Shown here: positions 1 to 9,476 of the stretch, piece by piece
How positions within the stretch are numbered: the first letter of the stretch is position 1
How the letters are laid out: each line of letters begins with the position of its first letter
Assembly (NCBI RefSeq): GCF_003626735.1
Contig: NZ_RBHX01000001.1
Span: 2,046,001-2,110,000, forward strand
Source of the DNA: Microbacterium sp. CGR2
GTDB lineage: Bacteria; Actinomycetota; Actinomycetes; Actinomycetales; Microbacteriaceae
Length of the DNA: 64,000 nt
Direction: 5' to 3'
Notes under the pieces: model-generated
Databases searched by the model: none
What the model was told of the DNA's origin: nothing
What the model saw: the letters and a program-made list of their open reading frames with translations, nothing else
Made by a program: the position numbers and the translations under genes

Positions 1-2
1 AC

Positions 3-869
3 TACGTCTCCGGACTCACCCCGGTGCTGACCGCTCGGAACGTGTCGATCGAGTACGAGGTCGACCCGCCCGTCGAGGCCGTGAAGAACGTGTCCCTCAC
101 GCTGCACCGCGGGGAGATCCTGGGCCTTGCCGGTGAATCGGGCTGTGGGAAGACCACCTTTGCGTACGGCCTGAACAAGCTGCTGAAGCCACCGGCCCTG
201 ATGCGCGAGGGCGAGGTCGTCTTCCACGACGAGTCCGGCAAGGACATCGACGTCGTCGCGCTGAGCGGTGACGGGCTGCGGCGCTTCCACTGGGACAAGA
301 TCTCGATGGTGTTCCAGGGGGCGATGAACTCGCTGAACCCGGTCATCAGCATTCGTGCGCAGCTGTTCGACGTCCTCACCACGCACCGTCCGGGGATGAC
401 GAAGACCGAGAAGCGCGAGCGCAGCCGCGAGCTGTTGAGCCTCGTCGGGGTCGACCCGGACAGGCTGGACAGCTTCGCGCACGAACTCTCCGGCGGGATG
501 CGGCAGCGGGTGATGATCGCCATGGCCCTCGCGCTGCAGCCGCAGGTGATGATCATGGACGAACCGACGACGGCCCTGGACGTCGTGGTGCAGCGCGGCA
601 TCCTGCGCGAGGTGATGCGGCTGCGGGAGCAGTTCGACTTCGCCGTGATCTTCATCACCCACGACCTTCCGCTCCTTCTGGAGATCAGCGACCGGATCGC
701 TGTCATGCTCCGTGGCGAGATCATCGAATTGGACACCGCCGAAGCGTTGTACGAGTCGCCTCGGCATCCGTACACGCGACGCCTGCTCGCCTCGTTCCCC
801 AGCCTCACCGGGGAGCGCGGCGACTTCGTCCGAACCGGAAGCCCGGCAGGGGAGAGGGAAGACGCATGA
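3..869 (+). CDS. Dpp/Opp-type ABC transporter ATP-binding protein (5' end at window edge)
   Basis: Cytoplasmic ATPase of a peptide- or oligosaccharide-type (Dpp/Opp family) importer. From a possible GTG start at 24, Walker A GESGCGKTT lies near residues 37-45, then the Q-loop (MVFQ), signature LSGGMRQR, Walker B VMIMDEP and H-loop ITHD. The C-terminal HPYTRRLL segment is the usual tail of oligopeptide ATPases. The frame is open to the left edge and no good ribosome site precedes the GTG, so the true start may lie outside. It overlaps the next ATPase by ATGA at 866-869, so the two are translationally coupled. Permeases and binding protein are presumably upstream, so the substrate cannot be read here. 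Confidence 0.88.
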   Translation, partial: YVSGLTPVLTARNVSIEYEVDPPVEAVKNVSLTLHRGEILGLAGESGCGKTTFAYGLNKLLKPPALMREGEVVFHDESGKDIDVVALSGDGLRRFHWDKISMVFQGAMNSLNPVISIRAQLFDVLTTHRPGMTKTEKRERSRELLSLVGVDPDRLDSFAHELSGGMRQRVMIAMALALQPQVMIMDEPTTALDVVVQRGILREVMRLREQFDFAVIFITHDLPLLLEISDRIAVMLRGEIIELDTAEALYESPRHPYTRRLLASFPSLTGERGDFVRTGSPAGEREDA

Positions 870-1732
870 GCGCCCTGGAAGTCCGCAACCTCACCAAGGA
901 CTTCGTGGTCCGAAACGGATGGAAGCGCTCCACGCTGCGCGCGGCCAACGACATCAGCTTCCGCCTCGAGCCCGGCAAGACGGTGGCGATCGTCGGCGAA
1001 TCCGGCTCCGGCAAATCCACCGTCGCACGAATGATCGCGAAGCTGGAGAAGCCGACGTCCGGCGAGATCCTGCTCGACGATGTCTCCAGCGCGACGGCGG
1101 GGCGGGCACTGGGCGCGTACCGGCACCAGGTGCAGATGGTGTTCCAGGATCCGTTCGCCTCCCTGAACCCTTTTCACAGCGTCGAGCACCATCTCGAACG
1201 ACCTCTCCGACTCCACGGCGTCACCACCGGCGCGCGAGAGACCAGGGAACGGGTGCACGAGCTTCTCGAGCGCGTGAACCTCACTCCTGCCGAGGTGTTC
1301 GCCGCAAAGAAGCCGCACGAGATGTCCGGAGGACAGCGACAACGCGTCGCGATCGCCCGGGCGCTCGCTCCGGGGGCGCGATTCCTGATCGCGGACGAAC
1401 CGGTCTCGATGCTGGACGTCTCGATCAGGTTGTCGGTGCTCAATCTTCTCGCTCGCCTGCAGCGCGAGGACGACCTCGGCGTGCTCTACATCACCCACGA
1501 TCTCGCGACCGCACGTCACTTCAGCGACGAGATCATCGTGATGCTCCGCGGCAACATCGTCGAGCGGGGACCGTCCGACCAGGTCATCCTGGACCCGCAG
1601 CACGAGTACACGCGTCTCCTCCTCGCTGCCGCCCCGGATCCTCGCGGTCAGGGAAAGCTGCGCGACGAGGTGCGCCGCGAAGTCGCGACGGGTGGAAAGC
1701 GACGGGGGCGAGCCCCGGACGCCGTCAGGTGA
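866..1732 (+). CDS. Dpp/Opp-type ABC transporter ATP-binding protein (second ATPase)
   Basis: Partner ATPase (288 aa) of the preceding gene, DppF/OppF-like. It has Walker A GESGSGKST near residue 49, Q-loop MVFQDPFASLNPF, signature MSGGQRQRVAIARAL, Walker B FLIADEP and H-loop ITHD. The D-loop reads SMLD, as is common in this subfamily. It starts inside the stop of the upstream ATPase (ATGA). Its stop overlaps by 8 bases the 3' end of the convergent TetR gene, so no room is left for a separate terminator. Two different ATPases in tandem are typical of Opp/Dpp importers, which carry peptides, nickel or, in actinobacteria, often oligosaccharides. Confidence 0.9.
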   Translation: MSALEVRNLTKDFVVRNGWKRSTLRAANDISFRLEPGKTVAIVGESGSGKSTVARMIAKLEKPTSGEILLDDVSSATAGRALGAYRHQVQMVFQDPFASLNPFHSVEHHLERPLRLHGVTTGARETRERVHELLERVNLTPAEVFAAKKPHEMSGGQRQRVAIARALAPGARFLIADEPVSMLDVSIRLSVLNLLARLQREDDLGVLYITHDLATARHFSDEIIVMLRGNIVERGPSDQVILDPQHEYTRLLLAAAPDPRGQGKLRDEVRREVATGGKRRGRAPDAVR

Positions 1733-2387
1733 GTTCGATCTGAAGTCGGCGGGTCAGTTCCGCCGCCGGCATCGACCGCGGGAACACGGCGACCACGACG
1801 TCGTCGGGCGCGCGGTCGGCAGCATCCTCCGCGACGCCGTATCGGCGGCGGACATCAGCCAGTGCCGCCTGCAGGGTCGACAGCGGCACTTTCTTCGTGC
1901 CGCGCAGCAACTGCCGCAGAACATGATTGTGCACGGCGGTGACCAGAGCCGCGAAGCCGACGGCATCCAACGGGGCGACGCCGGGGAGAGCGCCGCGCAG
2001 ATAGTCGTCGAACAGGCGCTCGTAGCGGAACACCGTGATGATCTCGCGCTCGCGCAGGACCGGCACCTCTCGGACCACCTGATAGCGGCGCCGGGCGAGC
2101 TGGGGGTCGTTGGCGAAGTGGGTGAACACGGATTCGGATGCAGCGCACACGGCGCCCCAGGGATCGTCGTGTCCCGCGGCGAGGAATTCGCGCAGCTGTT
2201 CGAGAAGCACCTCGTGGTCGGCGAAGACCACGTCCTCCTTGCCGCCGAACTGACGGAAGAACGTCGATCGCGAGACGCCGGCGGCCTTCGCGATCTGCTC
2301 CACGGAGGTCTGATCGAATCCCTGGGCCTGGAAGAGCTCGAGGGCTGCGGCGACGACGGCGTCGCGCGGTTCGGGGAAGTCGGGCAT
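1725..2387 (-). CDS. TetR/AcrR family transcriptional regulator
   Basis: 220-aa one-component repressor. The N-terminal helix-turn-helix is clear: the segment at residues ~10-55 contains the family pattern AAxELFxxxGFDxTSVEQIAxAAGVSRSTFFRxFxxKEDVVF. The C-terminal ligand-binding half is helical and does not reveal a ligand. It is transcribed divergently from sucC with about 146 bp between, and that gap holds an 18-bp palindrome at 2479-2496 that could be its operator. It converges with the ABC ATPase gene at its 3' end. Targets could be itself, sucCD or the ABC genes; sequence alone does not decide. Confidence 0.88.
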   Translation of the reverse strand: MPDFPEPRDAVVAAALELFQAQGFDQTSVEQIAKAAGVSRSTFFRQFGGKEDVVFADHEVLLEQLREFLAAGHDDPWGAVCAASESVFTHFANDPQLARRRYQVVREVPVLREREIITVFRYERLFDDYLRGALPGVAPLDAVGFAALVTAVHNHVLRQLLRGTKKVPLSTLQAALADVRRRYGVAEDAADRAPDDVVVAVFPRSMPAAELTRRLQIELT

Positions 2388-2478
2388 AGCGAAAGCCTAG
2401 AACCTCGTCGGGCTTGCGCAATCGGCGGGCACCGAGGACGCAGGCGGCTTAGGCCGAGGTAGTAGGCTGGGGGACTGG

Positions 2479-2496
2479 TCGATGTCTCGACATCGA
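2479..2496. promoter_or_regulatory. 18-bp palindrome upstream of sucC (candidate TetR operator)
   Basis: Two perfect 8-bp arms, TCGATGTC and GACATCGA, are separated by TC. The site sits 38 bp before the GTG of sucC and about 90 bp before the divergent tetR gene, just downstream of a possible -10 (TAGGCT, 2463-2468). Size and symmetry suit a TetR dimer. Binding is inference. Confidence 0.45.
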
Positions 2497-2533
2497 GAGA
2501 ATTACCAGACAGCAGCCCAGTGAAGGAACCACA

Positions 2534-3700
2534 GTGGATCTGTACGAGTACCAGGCACGAGACGTTTTCGAGAAGTACGGAGTGCCGGTCCTCGCCGGCA
2601 TCGTCGCGGACACCCCCGAGGAGGTGAGGGCGGCAGCCGAGAAGATCGGCGGCGTGGTGGTCGTCAAGGCCCAGGTCAAGACCGGCGGTCGTGGCAAGGC
2701 CGGCGGCGTCAAGGTCGCGAAGACTCCCGACGAGGCGTACGAGGCGGCGAAGGCCATCCTCGGTCTCGACATCAAGGGGCACGTGGTCAAGCGCGTCATG
2801 GTCGCGCAGGGTGCGCGCATCGCCGAGGAGTTCTACTTCTCCGTGCTCCTCGACCGCGCCAACCGCTCCTACCTCTCCCTGTGCTCCGTCGAGGGCGGCA
2901 TGGAGATCGAGCAGCTCGCCGTCGAGAAGCCGGAAGCGCTGGCTCGCGTCGAGGTCAACCCCCTGACGGGCATCGACAAGGACAAGGCTGTCGAGATCGC
3001 TCGCGCGGCGAACTTCCCCGAAGACCTCGTCGAGAAGGTCTCCGACGTCTTCGTGAAGCTGTACGAGGTCTACAAGGGTGAGGACGCGACCCTCGTCGAG
3101 GTCAACCCTCTGGTGCGCACCGAAGACGGCGACATCATCGCGCTGGACGGCAAGGTCACGCTCGACGAGAACGCGTCGGAGATCCGTCACCCCGAGCACG
3201 AAGCGCTCGAGGACAAGGATGCTGCCGATCCGCTCGAGGCGAAGGCCAAGGCAAGCGGCCTGAACTACGTGAAGCTCGACGGTCAGGTCGGCATCATCGG
3301 GAACGGCGCAGGTCTGGTCATGTCGACGCTCGACGTGGTCGCCTACGCCGGCGAGGCACACGGCGGCGTGAAGCCCGCCAACTTCCTCGACATCGGCGGC
3401 GGCGCCTCGGCCGAGGTCATGGCTGCGGGGCTCGACGTCATCCTCGGCGACCCGCAGGTCAAGAGCGTGTTCGTCAACGTCTTCGGCGGCATCACCGCAT
3501 GCGACGCCGTGGCGAACGGCATCAAGGGCGCGCTCGAGACGCTGGGTGCCACGGCATCCAAGCCGCTCGTCGTCCGCCTCGACGGCAACCGTGTCGACGA
3601 GGGCCGCGCGATCCTCGCCGACTACGCGCACCCGCTGGTCACCCTGGCCGCCACCATGGACGAGGGCGCCGACAAGGCCGCCGAGCTCGCCAACGCCTGA
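2534..3700 (+). CDS. sucC: Succinate-CoA ligase (ADP-forming) beta subunit
   Basis: TCA-cycle enzyme subunit that, with SucD, interconverts succinyl-CoA and succinate with formation of ATP or GTP. At 388 aa it has family length. The ATP-grasp domain begins [20 protein letters not shown] and contains [16 protein letters not shown] and EVNPLV, which carries metal ligands. The C-terminal CoA-ligase domain has GGGASAEVM and [15 protein letters not shown]. The GTG start follows AAGGAACC at a proper distance. sucD follows after 18 bp with its own ribosome site, so they form one operon. Order and identity match the sucCD-perM-purN-purH region of mycobacteria. Confidence 0.97.
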   Translation: MDLYEYQARDVFEKYGVPVLAGIVADTPEEVRAAAEKIGGVVVVKAQVKTGGRGKAGGVKVAKTPDEAYEAAKAILGLDIKGHVVKRVMVAQGARIAEEFYFSVLLDRANRSYLSLCSVEGGMEIEQLAVEKPEALARVEVNPLTGIDKDKAVEIARAANFPEDLVEKVSDVFVKLYEVYKGEDATLVEVNPLVRTEDGDIIALDGKVTLDENASEIRHPEHEALEDKDAADPLEAKAKASGLNYVKLDGQVGIIGNGAGLVMSTLDVVAYAGEAHGGVKPANFLDIGGGASAEVMAAGLDVILGDPQVKSVFVNVFGGITACDAVANGIKGALETLGATASKPLVVRLDGNRVDEGRAILADYAHPLVTLAATMDEGADKAAELANA

Positions 3701-4621
<921 letters not shown>

Positions 4622-4640
4622 CCTGAGTTACGCTTGATCT

Positions 4641-4674
4641 GAAGGCCCCGGACTCCACTCCGGGGCCTTCTTTC
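4641..4674 (+). terminator. Intrinsic terminator after sucCD
   Basis: A perfect 12-bp stem (4641-4652 GAAGGCCCCGGA with 4659-4670) closes a 6-nt loop and is followed by TTTC. It lies 19 bp after the sucD stop and before the convergent TetR gene. The symmetric arms beginning GAAGG could also work for the opposite strand. Confidence 0.85.
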
Positions 4675-4684
4675 ATGTCCGGAC

Positions 4685-5266
4685 TCACGACGTTCGAGGG
4701 GCCACGGCATCCAGGAGCTGGTCGAGCGCGTCGTGGGCGTGAGAGCGTGCCGCGGCATCCGTCGGTCGTTCGGAGAGCCACACAGCGAGTTCGTTCATCG
4801 CCCCGGACAGGGCGGCGGTGAGAGCGTCGACGCGTGCGGCAGACGTTCCGGCCTCGACGAGCCCCGTGCGAAGCTCTGCGGCGGGCCCTTCAGCGTCGAG
4901 ACGCCGCCATTCCTCCCAGCTGAGCACGGCGGGCCCGTCGACCAGCAGCACCCGCGCTGCGGCGCCCCGCGTGATCGCGTCGAGGAACGCATGGCTGCCG
5001 TCGCGGAGGGCGCTCTTCGAATCGCTCGCCCGCGTGGCGGCCACGATCTGGTCGGCGACCTGACGCTGTTGTTCCACGGCGACCGCGGCGAACAGTCGGG
5101 GCTTGGACGAGTAGTGGTGGTAGACAGCCCCGCGGGTGACTCGGGCGACGCGGGCGATCTCATCCACAGATGCGGCGGCGTACCCGTGCGCGGCGAAATG
5201 GGCTGTTGCGACGTCGAGGATGCGACGGGCGGTCTTGGCAGCATCGATGGCGGATGCTCGGGGCAT
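4685..5266 (-). CDS. TetR family transcriptional regulator
   Basis: 193-aa repressor. The HTH spans residues ~12-55 ([19 protein letters not shown] ... [13 protein letters not shown]), the YxHYxxK signature being typical of TetR proteins. The rest is an alpha-helical ligand domain of unknown specificity. It is divergent from a glyoxalase-fold gene, and the 73-bp gap between them contains an inverted repeat plus a third half-site, so this protein most likely represses itself and that gene. The 3' end converges with the sucCD terminator. Confidence 0.9.
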   Translation of the reverse strand: MPRASAIDAAKTARRILDVATAHFAAHGYAAASVDEIARVARVTRGAVYHHYSSKPRLFAAVAVEQQRQVADQIVAATRASDSKSALRDGSHAFLDAITRGAAARVLLVDGPAVLSWEEWRRLDAEGPAAELRTGLVEAGTSAARVDALTAALSGAMNELAVWLSERPTDAAARSHAHDALDQLLDAVAPRTS

Positions 5267-5287
5267 GGTCTTCCTTTACGTGCGGGG

Positions 5288-5328
5288 TGTATGTATTCTA
5301 GCTGCAGGATACAAACACAGTGTATGTA
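5288..5328. promoter_or_regulatory. Candidate TetR operator between tetR and VOC gene
   Basis: TGTATGTATTC (5288-5298) faces GGATACAAACA (5307-5317), an inverted repeat matching at 9 of 11 positions around an 8-bp centre. A third half-site, TGTATGTA, recurs at 5321-5328, 33 bp after the first and so on the same helix face, next to the ribosome site of the VOC gene. This AT-rich block stands out against the GC-rich surroundings and probably also holds the promoter elements. Confidence 0.6.
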
Positions 5329-5339
5329 AAGGAGAGCTG

Positions 5340-5744
5340 ATGGAGATCACGAGTTTCTACCCGGTCCTGATGGTGGACGACGTCGCCGAGGCTGCGCGGT
5401 TCTACCGCGAGGAGCTGGGCTTCGAGACGACCTTCGAGGCGGACTGGTACGTGAGCCTGCGCTTCGACGGCGGCGAGCTGGCAGTGCTCGACCGTCGCCA
5501 CGAGACGATCCCGGAGGGGTTCCGGGAACCGGTGCAGGGGTTGCTGTTGAACGTCGAAGTGACCGATGCATCGGCGGAACATGCGCGCCTCGTGGGGGAG
5601 CGGGCGCTGCCCGAACGGCTCCCGCTGCGGGACGAGGCGTTCGGCCAACGCCACTTCATCGTGGAGGCGCCGGGTGGGGTCCTGATCGACGTGATCGAGC
5701 CGATCGAACCGGCTCCCGAGTTCGCCGAGGCCTACGCGGGCTGA
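5340..5744 (+). CDS. VOC superfamily (glyoxalase/bleomycin-resistance fold) protein
   Basis: 134-aa single-module vicinal-oxygen-chelate protein. It opens with the usual beta-alpha unit ([22 protein letters not shown]) and ends with a second module carrying [16 protein letters not shown]. Such proteins are metal-dependent lyases, dioxygenases or drug-binding resistance proteins, and the substrate is not evident. The start was placed at the ATG after AAAGGAGAGCTG, an optimal ribosome site; longer upstream reading would run through the operator. The divergent TetR regulator suggests induction by a small molecule, in keeping with a detoxification or resistance role (inference). Confidence 0.85.
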   Translation: MEITSFYPVLMVDDVAEAARFYREELGFETTFEADWYVSLRFDGGELAVLDRRHETIPEGFREPVQGLLLNVEVTDASAEHARLVGERALPERLPLRDEAFGQRHFIVEAPGGVLIDVIEPIEPAPEFAEAYAG

Positions 5745-5802
5745 CCGCGGCTCCCGCGCCCACTGCCGTCTCGCTCCGTTCCGAGTGCGCAAGCTGCGTG
5801 CC

Positions 5803-5856
5803 CCGGTCGCGGAAAAGCAGCCATCCAAGCCGAAGTGGGTGCAGAACCGCGACCGG
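5803..5856. terminator. Inverted repeat between convergent VOC and permease genes
   Basis: Perfect 10-bp arms CCGGTCGCGG (5803-5812) and CCGCGACCGG (5847-5856) enclose 34 nt in the convergent gap. There is no T-tract. It may act as a bidirectional terminator or be a relic of a dispersed palindromic repeat, since GCGACCGGAG recurs at the palindrome at 51366-51416. Confidence 0.35.
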
Positions 5857-5880
5857 AGGCCGCAGCGGGAACGGAACCGG

Positions 5881-7359
5881 TCAGATGCCGACGCCGAAGA
5901 TCGACTCGATCGGACCTCGTGCGAAGAAGATCAGGAACCCGGCTCCGACGACCCAGAGCAACGGGCTGATGCTCTTGGCCTTGCCGGAGAACGCGTGGAT
6001 GAGCACCCAGCTCACGAAGCCCGCGCCGATGCCGTTGGCGATCGAGTACGTCAGCGGCATCACCGACACGGTGAGGAACACCGGCAGCAGCACACGGAAG
6101 TCGGTGAAGTCGATGTGGCGGATCTGCGCCATCATCATGGCGCCGACGATGATCAGTGCGGCCGCGGCGATCTCGGTCGGGACGATCGATGTGAGGGGCG
6201 TCAGGAACATCGCGATGAGGAACACGACGCCCGTGACGACGTTCGCGAGACCCGTGCGCGCGCCCTCGCCGATGCCTGCTCCCGACTCGATGAAGACCGT
6301 GCTCGACGACGACGAGGTGGCACCACCGGCGATCGCTCCGACACCCTCGACGATCAGAGCCGACTTGATGCGGGGGAAGTCGCCGTTGTCATCCGCGAGG
6401 TTCGCCTCTTTGGCAAGACCCGTCATGGTGCCCATCGCATCGAAGAAGTTCGTGAACAGCAGGGTGAAGACGATCATCACGATGGCGACGAGACTGACCT
6501 TGCTCAGATCGAAGGTGAAGTCGACGGCGCCGACGAGGCTGAGGTCGGGGACGCTGACCGGTGACCCGGTGAGCGCGGGAACGGTGAGTCCCCAGCCGCC
6601 CGGGTTGACCACGTTGCCCTCGTCATCGAACCCACGCGGTCCGATGTGCCAGATCGCCTCGACGATGACCGCCAGCACCGTGCCGGCGACCAGGCCGATC
6701 AGCATGCCGCCCTTGACGCGGAGCGCCACGAGAATGCCGGTCAGGAGCAGCGTGATGACGAACAGCAGGCTCGGCACGGTCGCGATCGAGCCGTTGACGC
6801 CGAGCCCGACCGGGGGAGACGACGCGCCGGTCGCGGTGACGAAGCCGGAGTTCACGAAACCGATGAAGGCGATGAAGAGTCCGATGCCGACCGTGATCGC
6901 GATCTTCAGCTGGAAGGGCACCGCGTCGAAGATCGCCTTCCGCAGGCCGGTGGCGGCGAGCAGCACGATGATGACACCGTTGATCATGACGAGCGCCATG
7001 GCCTCCGGCCAGGTGACCTGACCGACCACCGAGAAGGCGACGAAGGCGTTGATGCCGAGGCCGGCCGCGAAGCCGAAGGGCAGACGCGTGACGAGCCCGA
7101 ACAGGATGGTCATCACACCCGCGGTGAGGGCGGTCGCCGCTCCGACGGCGTTGAACGCCAGCACGTCGCCGGCGACATCGGGTGTGCCCGACAGGATGAT
7201 CGGGTTCAGGATCACGATGTAGGCCATGGTGACGAAGGTCACCAGTCCGCCTCGGATCTCGGTGCCGACGGTGGATCCGCGTTTGCTGATCTCGAAGAAG
7301 CGATCCAGCGCGTTCGTGGGCTCGGTGGACGCCGTATTGGGCGACGGGGCAGTTGTCAT
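5881..7359 (-). CDS. NCS2 family purine permease (AzgA/GhxP-like)
   Basis: 492-aa integral membrane carrier of the nucleobase-cation symport 2 superfamily, AzgA branch (adenine, guanine and hypoxanthine uptake). The N-terminus LDRFFEISKRGSTVGTEIRG precedes a conserved helix GLVTFVTMAYIVILNP; later LPFGFAAGLGINAFVAF and SSSSTVFIESGAGIGEGART are family signatures, the latter in the substrate site. About 12-14 hydrophobic segments can be traced. Start ATG at 7359 follows CCGGAGG. It is alone on its strand and divergent from the perM-like gene. A role in purine salvage fits the nearby purN and purH. Confidence 0.92.
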   Translation of the reverse strand: MTTAPSPNTASTEPTNALDRFFEISKRGSTVGTEIRGGLVTFVTMAYIVILNPIILSGTPDVAGDVLAFNAVGAATALTAGVMTILFGLVTRLPFGFAAGLGINAFVAFSVVGQVTWPEAMALVMINGVIIVLLAATGLRKAIFDAVPFQLKIAITVGIGLFIAFIGFVNSGFVTATGASSPPVGLGVNGSIATVPSLLFVITLLLTGILVALRVKGGMLIGLVAGTVLAVIVEAIWHIGPRGFDDEGNVVNPGGWGLTVPALTGSPVSVPDLSLVGAVDFTFDLSKVSLVAIVMIVFTLLFTNFFDAMGTMTGLAKEANLADDNGDFPRIKSALIVEGVGAIAGGATSSSSSTVFIESGAGIGEGARTGLANVVTGVVFLIAMFLTPLTSIVPTEIAAAALIIVGAMMMAQIRHIDFTDFRVLLPVFLTVSVMPLTYSIANGIGAGFVSWVLIHAFSGKAKSISPLLWVVGAGFLIFFARGPIESIFGVGI

Positions 7360-7451
7360 CGGGTGAACCTCCGGATAGACGCTACCGTGTCGTCCGACCC
7401 CGCGCGCGCCCCCAGGAGGTCAGCGGGAACTCGTCGTAGTCTCGATTCGAT

Positions 7452-8831
7452 ATGCAACGCCTCCTCGTCGCGCTCCTCGCCGCCTTCGACGCCGCCATCG
7501 CGGCGGCTGTCGGGCTGGCTGTGCTTCTGGCGCCGTTGACGCTGCTGTGGACGCTCGCCTTCGGAATCGACGCCGACTGGGGTGCGCTCTGGCCGCTGAC
7601 GGGAACGCTGTGGGAGTTCGGCCACGGCGTCCCCCTCGAGGTCGTGATCCCCGACGCGCTCGTGGTCGCGCTGAGCATTCCTCCCGCCGCGGTCACGTTC
7701 GTGGTTTCCGTCGCACCGCTCGCGTTCCTTCTCTTCACCCTGTTGTTCGCCGCGCGCTCCGGAGCGCGGGCAGCGAAGGCAGGCGCATGGTTGCTCGGGG
7801 TGCTCTCCGGGTCCGCGGTGTTCGCCCTCATCGCGGCCGCCGTCGCTCTGACCGCGGGACTCGAGGCCGCTTCGACTCCGCTGCCCGCGGCCATCCTGCT
7901 GCCCGCGGTCGTGTATCTGCTCGGCGCTGTCTGCGGCGCGGTGCGGATCGCTTGGGAAGACGGGGACGGCGGTCTCCTCGACCGCCTGCACGACCTTCTG
8001 GATGCGCGCGAGGATTGGGCGCCGGTCCCGTCGGCCATCGTCCGTGGCGCGGCGTTCACGTTGGTCGCGGTGGCCGGTGCGGCAGCACTCGGTGTCGCGG
8101 TGATGGTCGCGACTCGCGGGGGAGAGGTCGTCGCCCTGTTCCAGGCGGCGCGTGTCGACGTGCTCGGCCTCACGGTCATGACCCTGGCTCAGATCGCCTA
8201 CCTCCCCACACTCGTCGTGTGGGCGGCATCCTGGATCGCCGGCCCCGGCTTCGCGGTCGGCGCCGGCACCGCGGTCTCCCCGGCGGGCACACAGCTCGGT
8301 GTCGTGCCCGGCATCCCGATCTTCGGACTGGTGCCGGAGAACAGCTCGATCTGGATGCTGATCGTCGTGCTCATCCCCATCGGAGCCGGTGCCTTCGCCG
8401 GATGGGCGGTGCGCTCGCGCCTGGTGTGGGAGGGGACCCCGCTCAGAATGGCGCAGCGCGCCGTCATCGCGGTCGGTATCGCCGCGCTGACTGCGGGCGT
8501 CGCGGGAGTCGCCGCGCTGCTCGCGAACGGTTCGATCGGGCCAGGACGCCTGGCTGTCGTCGGGCCGGCCGCCGTGCCGTTCGCCCTCGCCCTCGGTGGG
8601 GAGGTGCTGCTGGGAGCGGCCATCCTGCTGCTCTCGCCTCGCAACCGCGACGAGCTCGCCGAAGAACGGACGGACCGGTGGGTCGCCGAGATGGCGGAAT
8701 CCGACCTCGACGGAGGAGATCTGCCAGCATCCGGCCTGCCGGCGACCGACGAGGGAACACCTGATCGCCGGCCAGGGGTGCCAGGCGTCACACCGGGCGC
8801 GGAAGCGGATGCCGGACGGGCCGGCCGCTGA
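7452..8831 (+). CDS. PerM-like DUF6350 membrane protein
   Basis: 459-aa polytopic membrane protein of the DUF6350 family. Hydrophobic helices run from residue ~5 (LLVALLAAFDAAIAAAVGLA) to ~400; the last 60 residues are polar and rich in Asp, Gly and Pro and are probably cytoplasmic. In Mycobacterium tuberculosis the homologous position upstream of purN-purH is held by perM, needed for persistence and cell division in the host. The same order here (perM-like, purN, purH) supports orthology. purN starts 20 bp downstream, so they probably share a transcript. Molecular function is unknown. Confidence 0.82.
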   Translation: MQRLLVALLAAFDAAIAAAVGLAVLLAPLTLLWTLAFGIDADWGALWPLTGTLWEFGHGVPLEVVIPDALVVALSIPPAAVTFVVSVAPLAFLLFTLLFAARSGARAAKAGAWLLGVLSGSAVFALIAAAVALTAGLEAASTPLPAAILLPAVVYLLGAVCGAVRIAWEDGDGGLLDRLHDLLDAREDWAPVPSAIVRGAAFTLVAVAGAAALGVAVMVATRGGEVVALFQAARVDVLGLTVMTLAQIAYLPTLVVWAASWIAGPGFAVGAGTAVSPAGTQLGVVPGIPIFGLVPENSSIWMLIVVLIPIGAGAFAGWAVRSRLVWEGTPLRMAQRAVIAVGIAALTAGVAGVAALLANGSIGPGRLAVVGPAAVPFALALGGEVLLGAAILLLSPRNRDELAEERTDRWVAEMAESDLDGGDLPASGLPATDEGTPDRRPGVPGVTPGAEADAGRAGR

Positions 8832-8851
8832 GCCACCGCTAGACTGGGCGC

Positions 8852-9439
8852 GTGCTCACGGTCGCCGTTCTCATCTCGGGCACCGGCTCGAATCTTCGCG
8901 CCCTCCTCGAGGCCGCTCGTCACCCCGATTTTCCTGCGCGGGTGATCGTCGTCGGCGCCGATCGCGAAGCCGACGGACTCGCCCACGCGGAGGAGTTCGG
9001 CATCCCCAGCTTCACCGTCCCCTGGCACGAGCATGACAGCCGGGAGGCCTGGGGTGAGGAACTGGGGCGGCAGCTCGCCGTGTGGAGCCCTGACCTGGTG
9101 GTGCTGAGCGGCCTGATGCGGCTGCTGCCTCCGGCTCTCGTGGCCCGGTACTCGCCGCGGATCCTCAACACCCATCCCGCTTTTCTTCCCGAGTTCCCCG
9201 GCGCACACGGCGTGCGGGATGCTCTCGCCGCAGGCGTCGCCGAGACCGGTGCCAGCGTGATCGTCGTCGATGACGGCGTCGACACGGGCCCGATCCTCGC
9301 TCAGGAGCGGGTCCCGATCCTCCCCGGCGATACCGAGCACAGTCTCCACGACCGCATCAAGCCGGTCGAGCGCCGACTGCTCATCGACACCGTCCGCGCG
9401 ATCGCGACCGGTGAACTCGCGCTCAGCCCTGCATCCTGA
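8852..9439 (+). CDS. purN: Phosphoribosylglycinamide formyltransferase
   Basis: 195-aa enzyme that transfers the formyl group of 10-formyl-THF to GAR in purine synthesis. [15 protein letters not shown] near the N-terminus is the phosphate-binding loop. The catalytic triad Asn-His-Asp is visible as [12 protein letters not shown] and the Asp of [14 protein letters not shown] start. It lies 20 bp after the perM-like gene and 37 bp before purH, consistent with one operon. Its cofactor is supplied by the folate genes glyA and folD elsewhere in the window. Confidence 0.95.
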   Translation: MLTVAVLISGTGSNLRALLEAARHPDFPARVIVVGADREADGLAHAEEFGIPSFTVPWHEHDSREAWGEELGRQLAVWSPDLVVLSGLMRLLPPALVARYSPRILNTHPAFLPEFPGAHGVRDALAAGVAETGASVIVVDDGVDTGPILAQERVPILPGDTEHSLHDRIKPVERRLLIDTVRAIATGELALSPAS

Positions 9440-9476
9440 CTTCCCCCTCCACCACCACCGCACGAAGGAGCCCATC

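Noticed and set aside
7360..7451. Purine riboswitch before the nucleobase permease
   Set aside because: The 92-bp divergent gap lacks the conserved purine aptamer loops; only a ribosome site is seen.
9270..9476. 69-residue N-terminal extension of purH
   Set aside because: It overlaps purN coding DNA; the ATG at 9477 has GAAGGAG and gives the family N-terminus.
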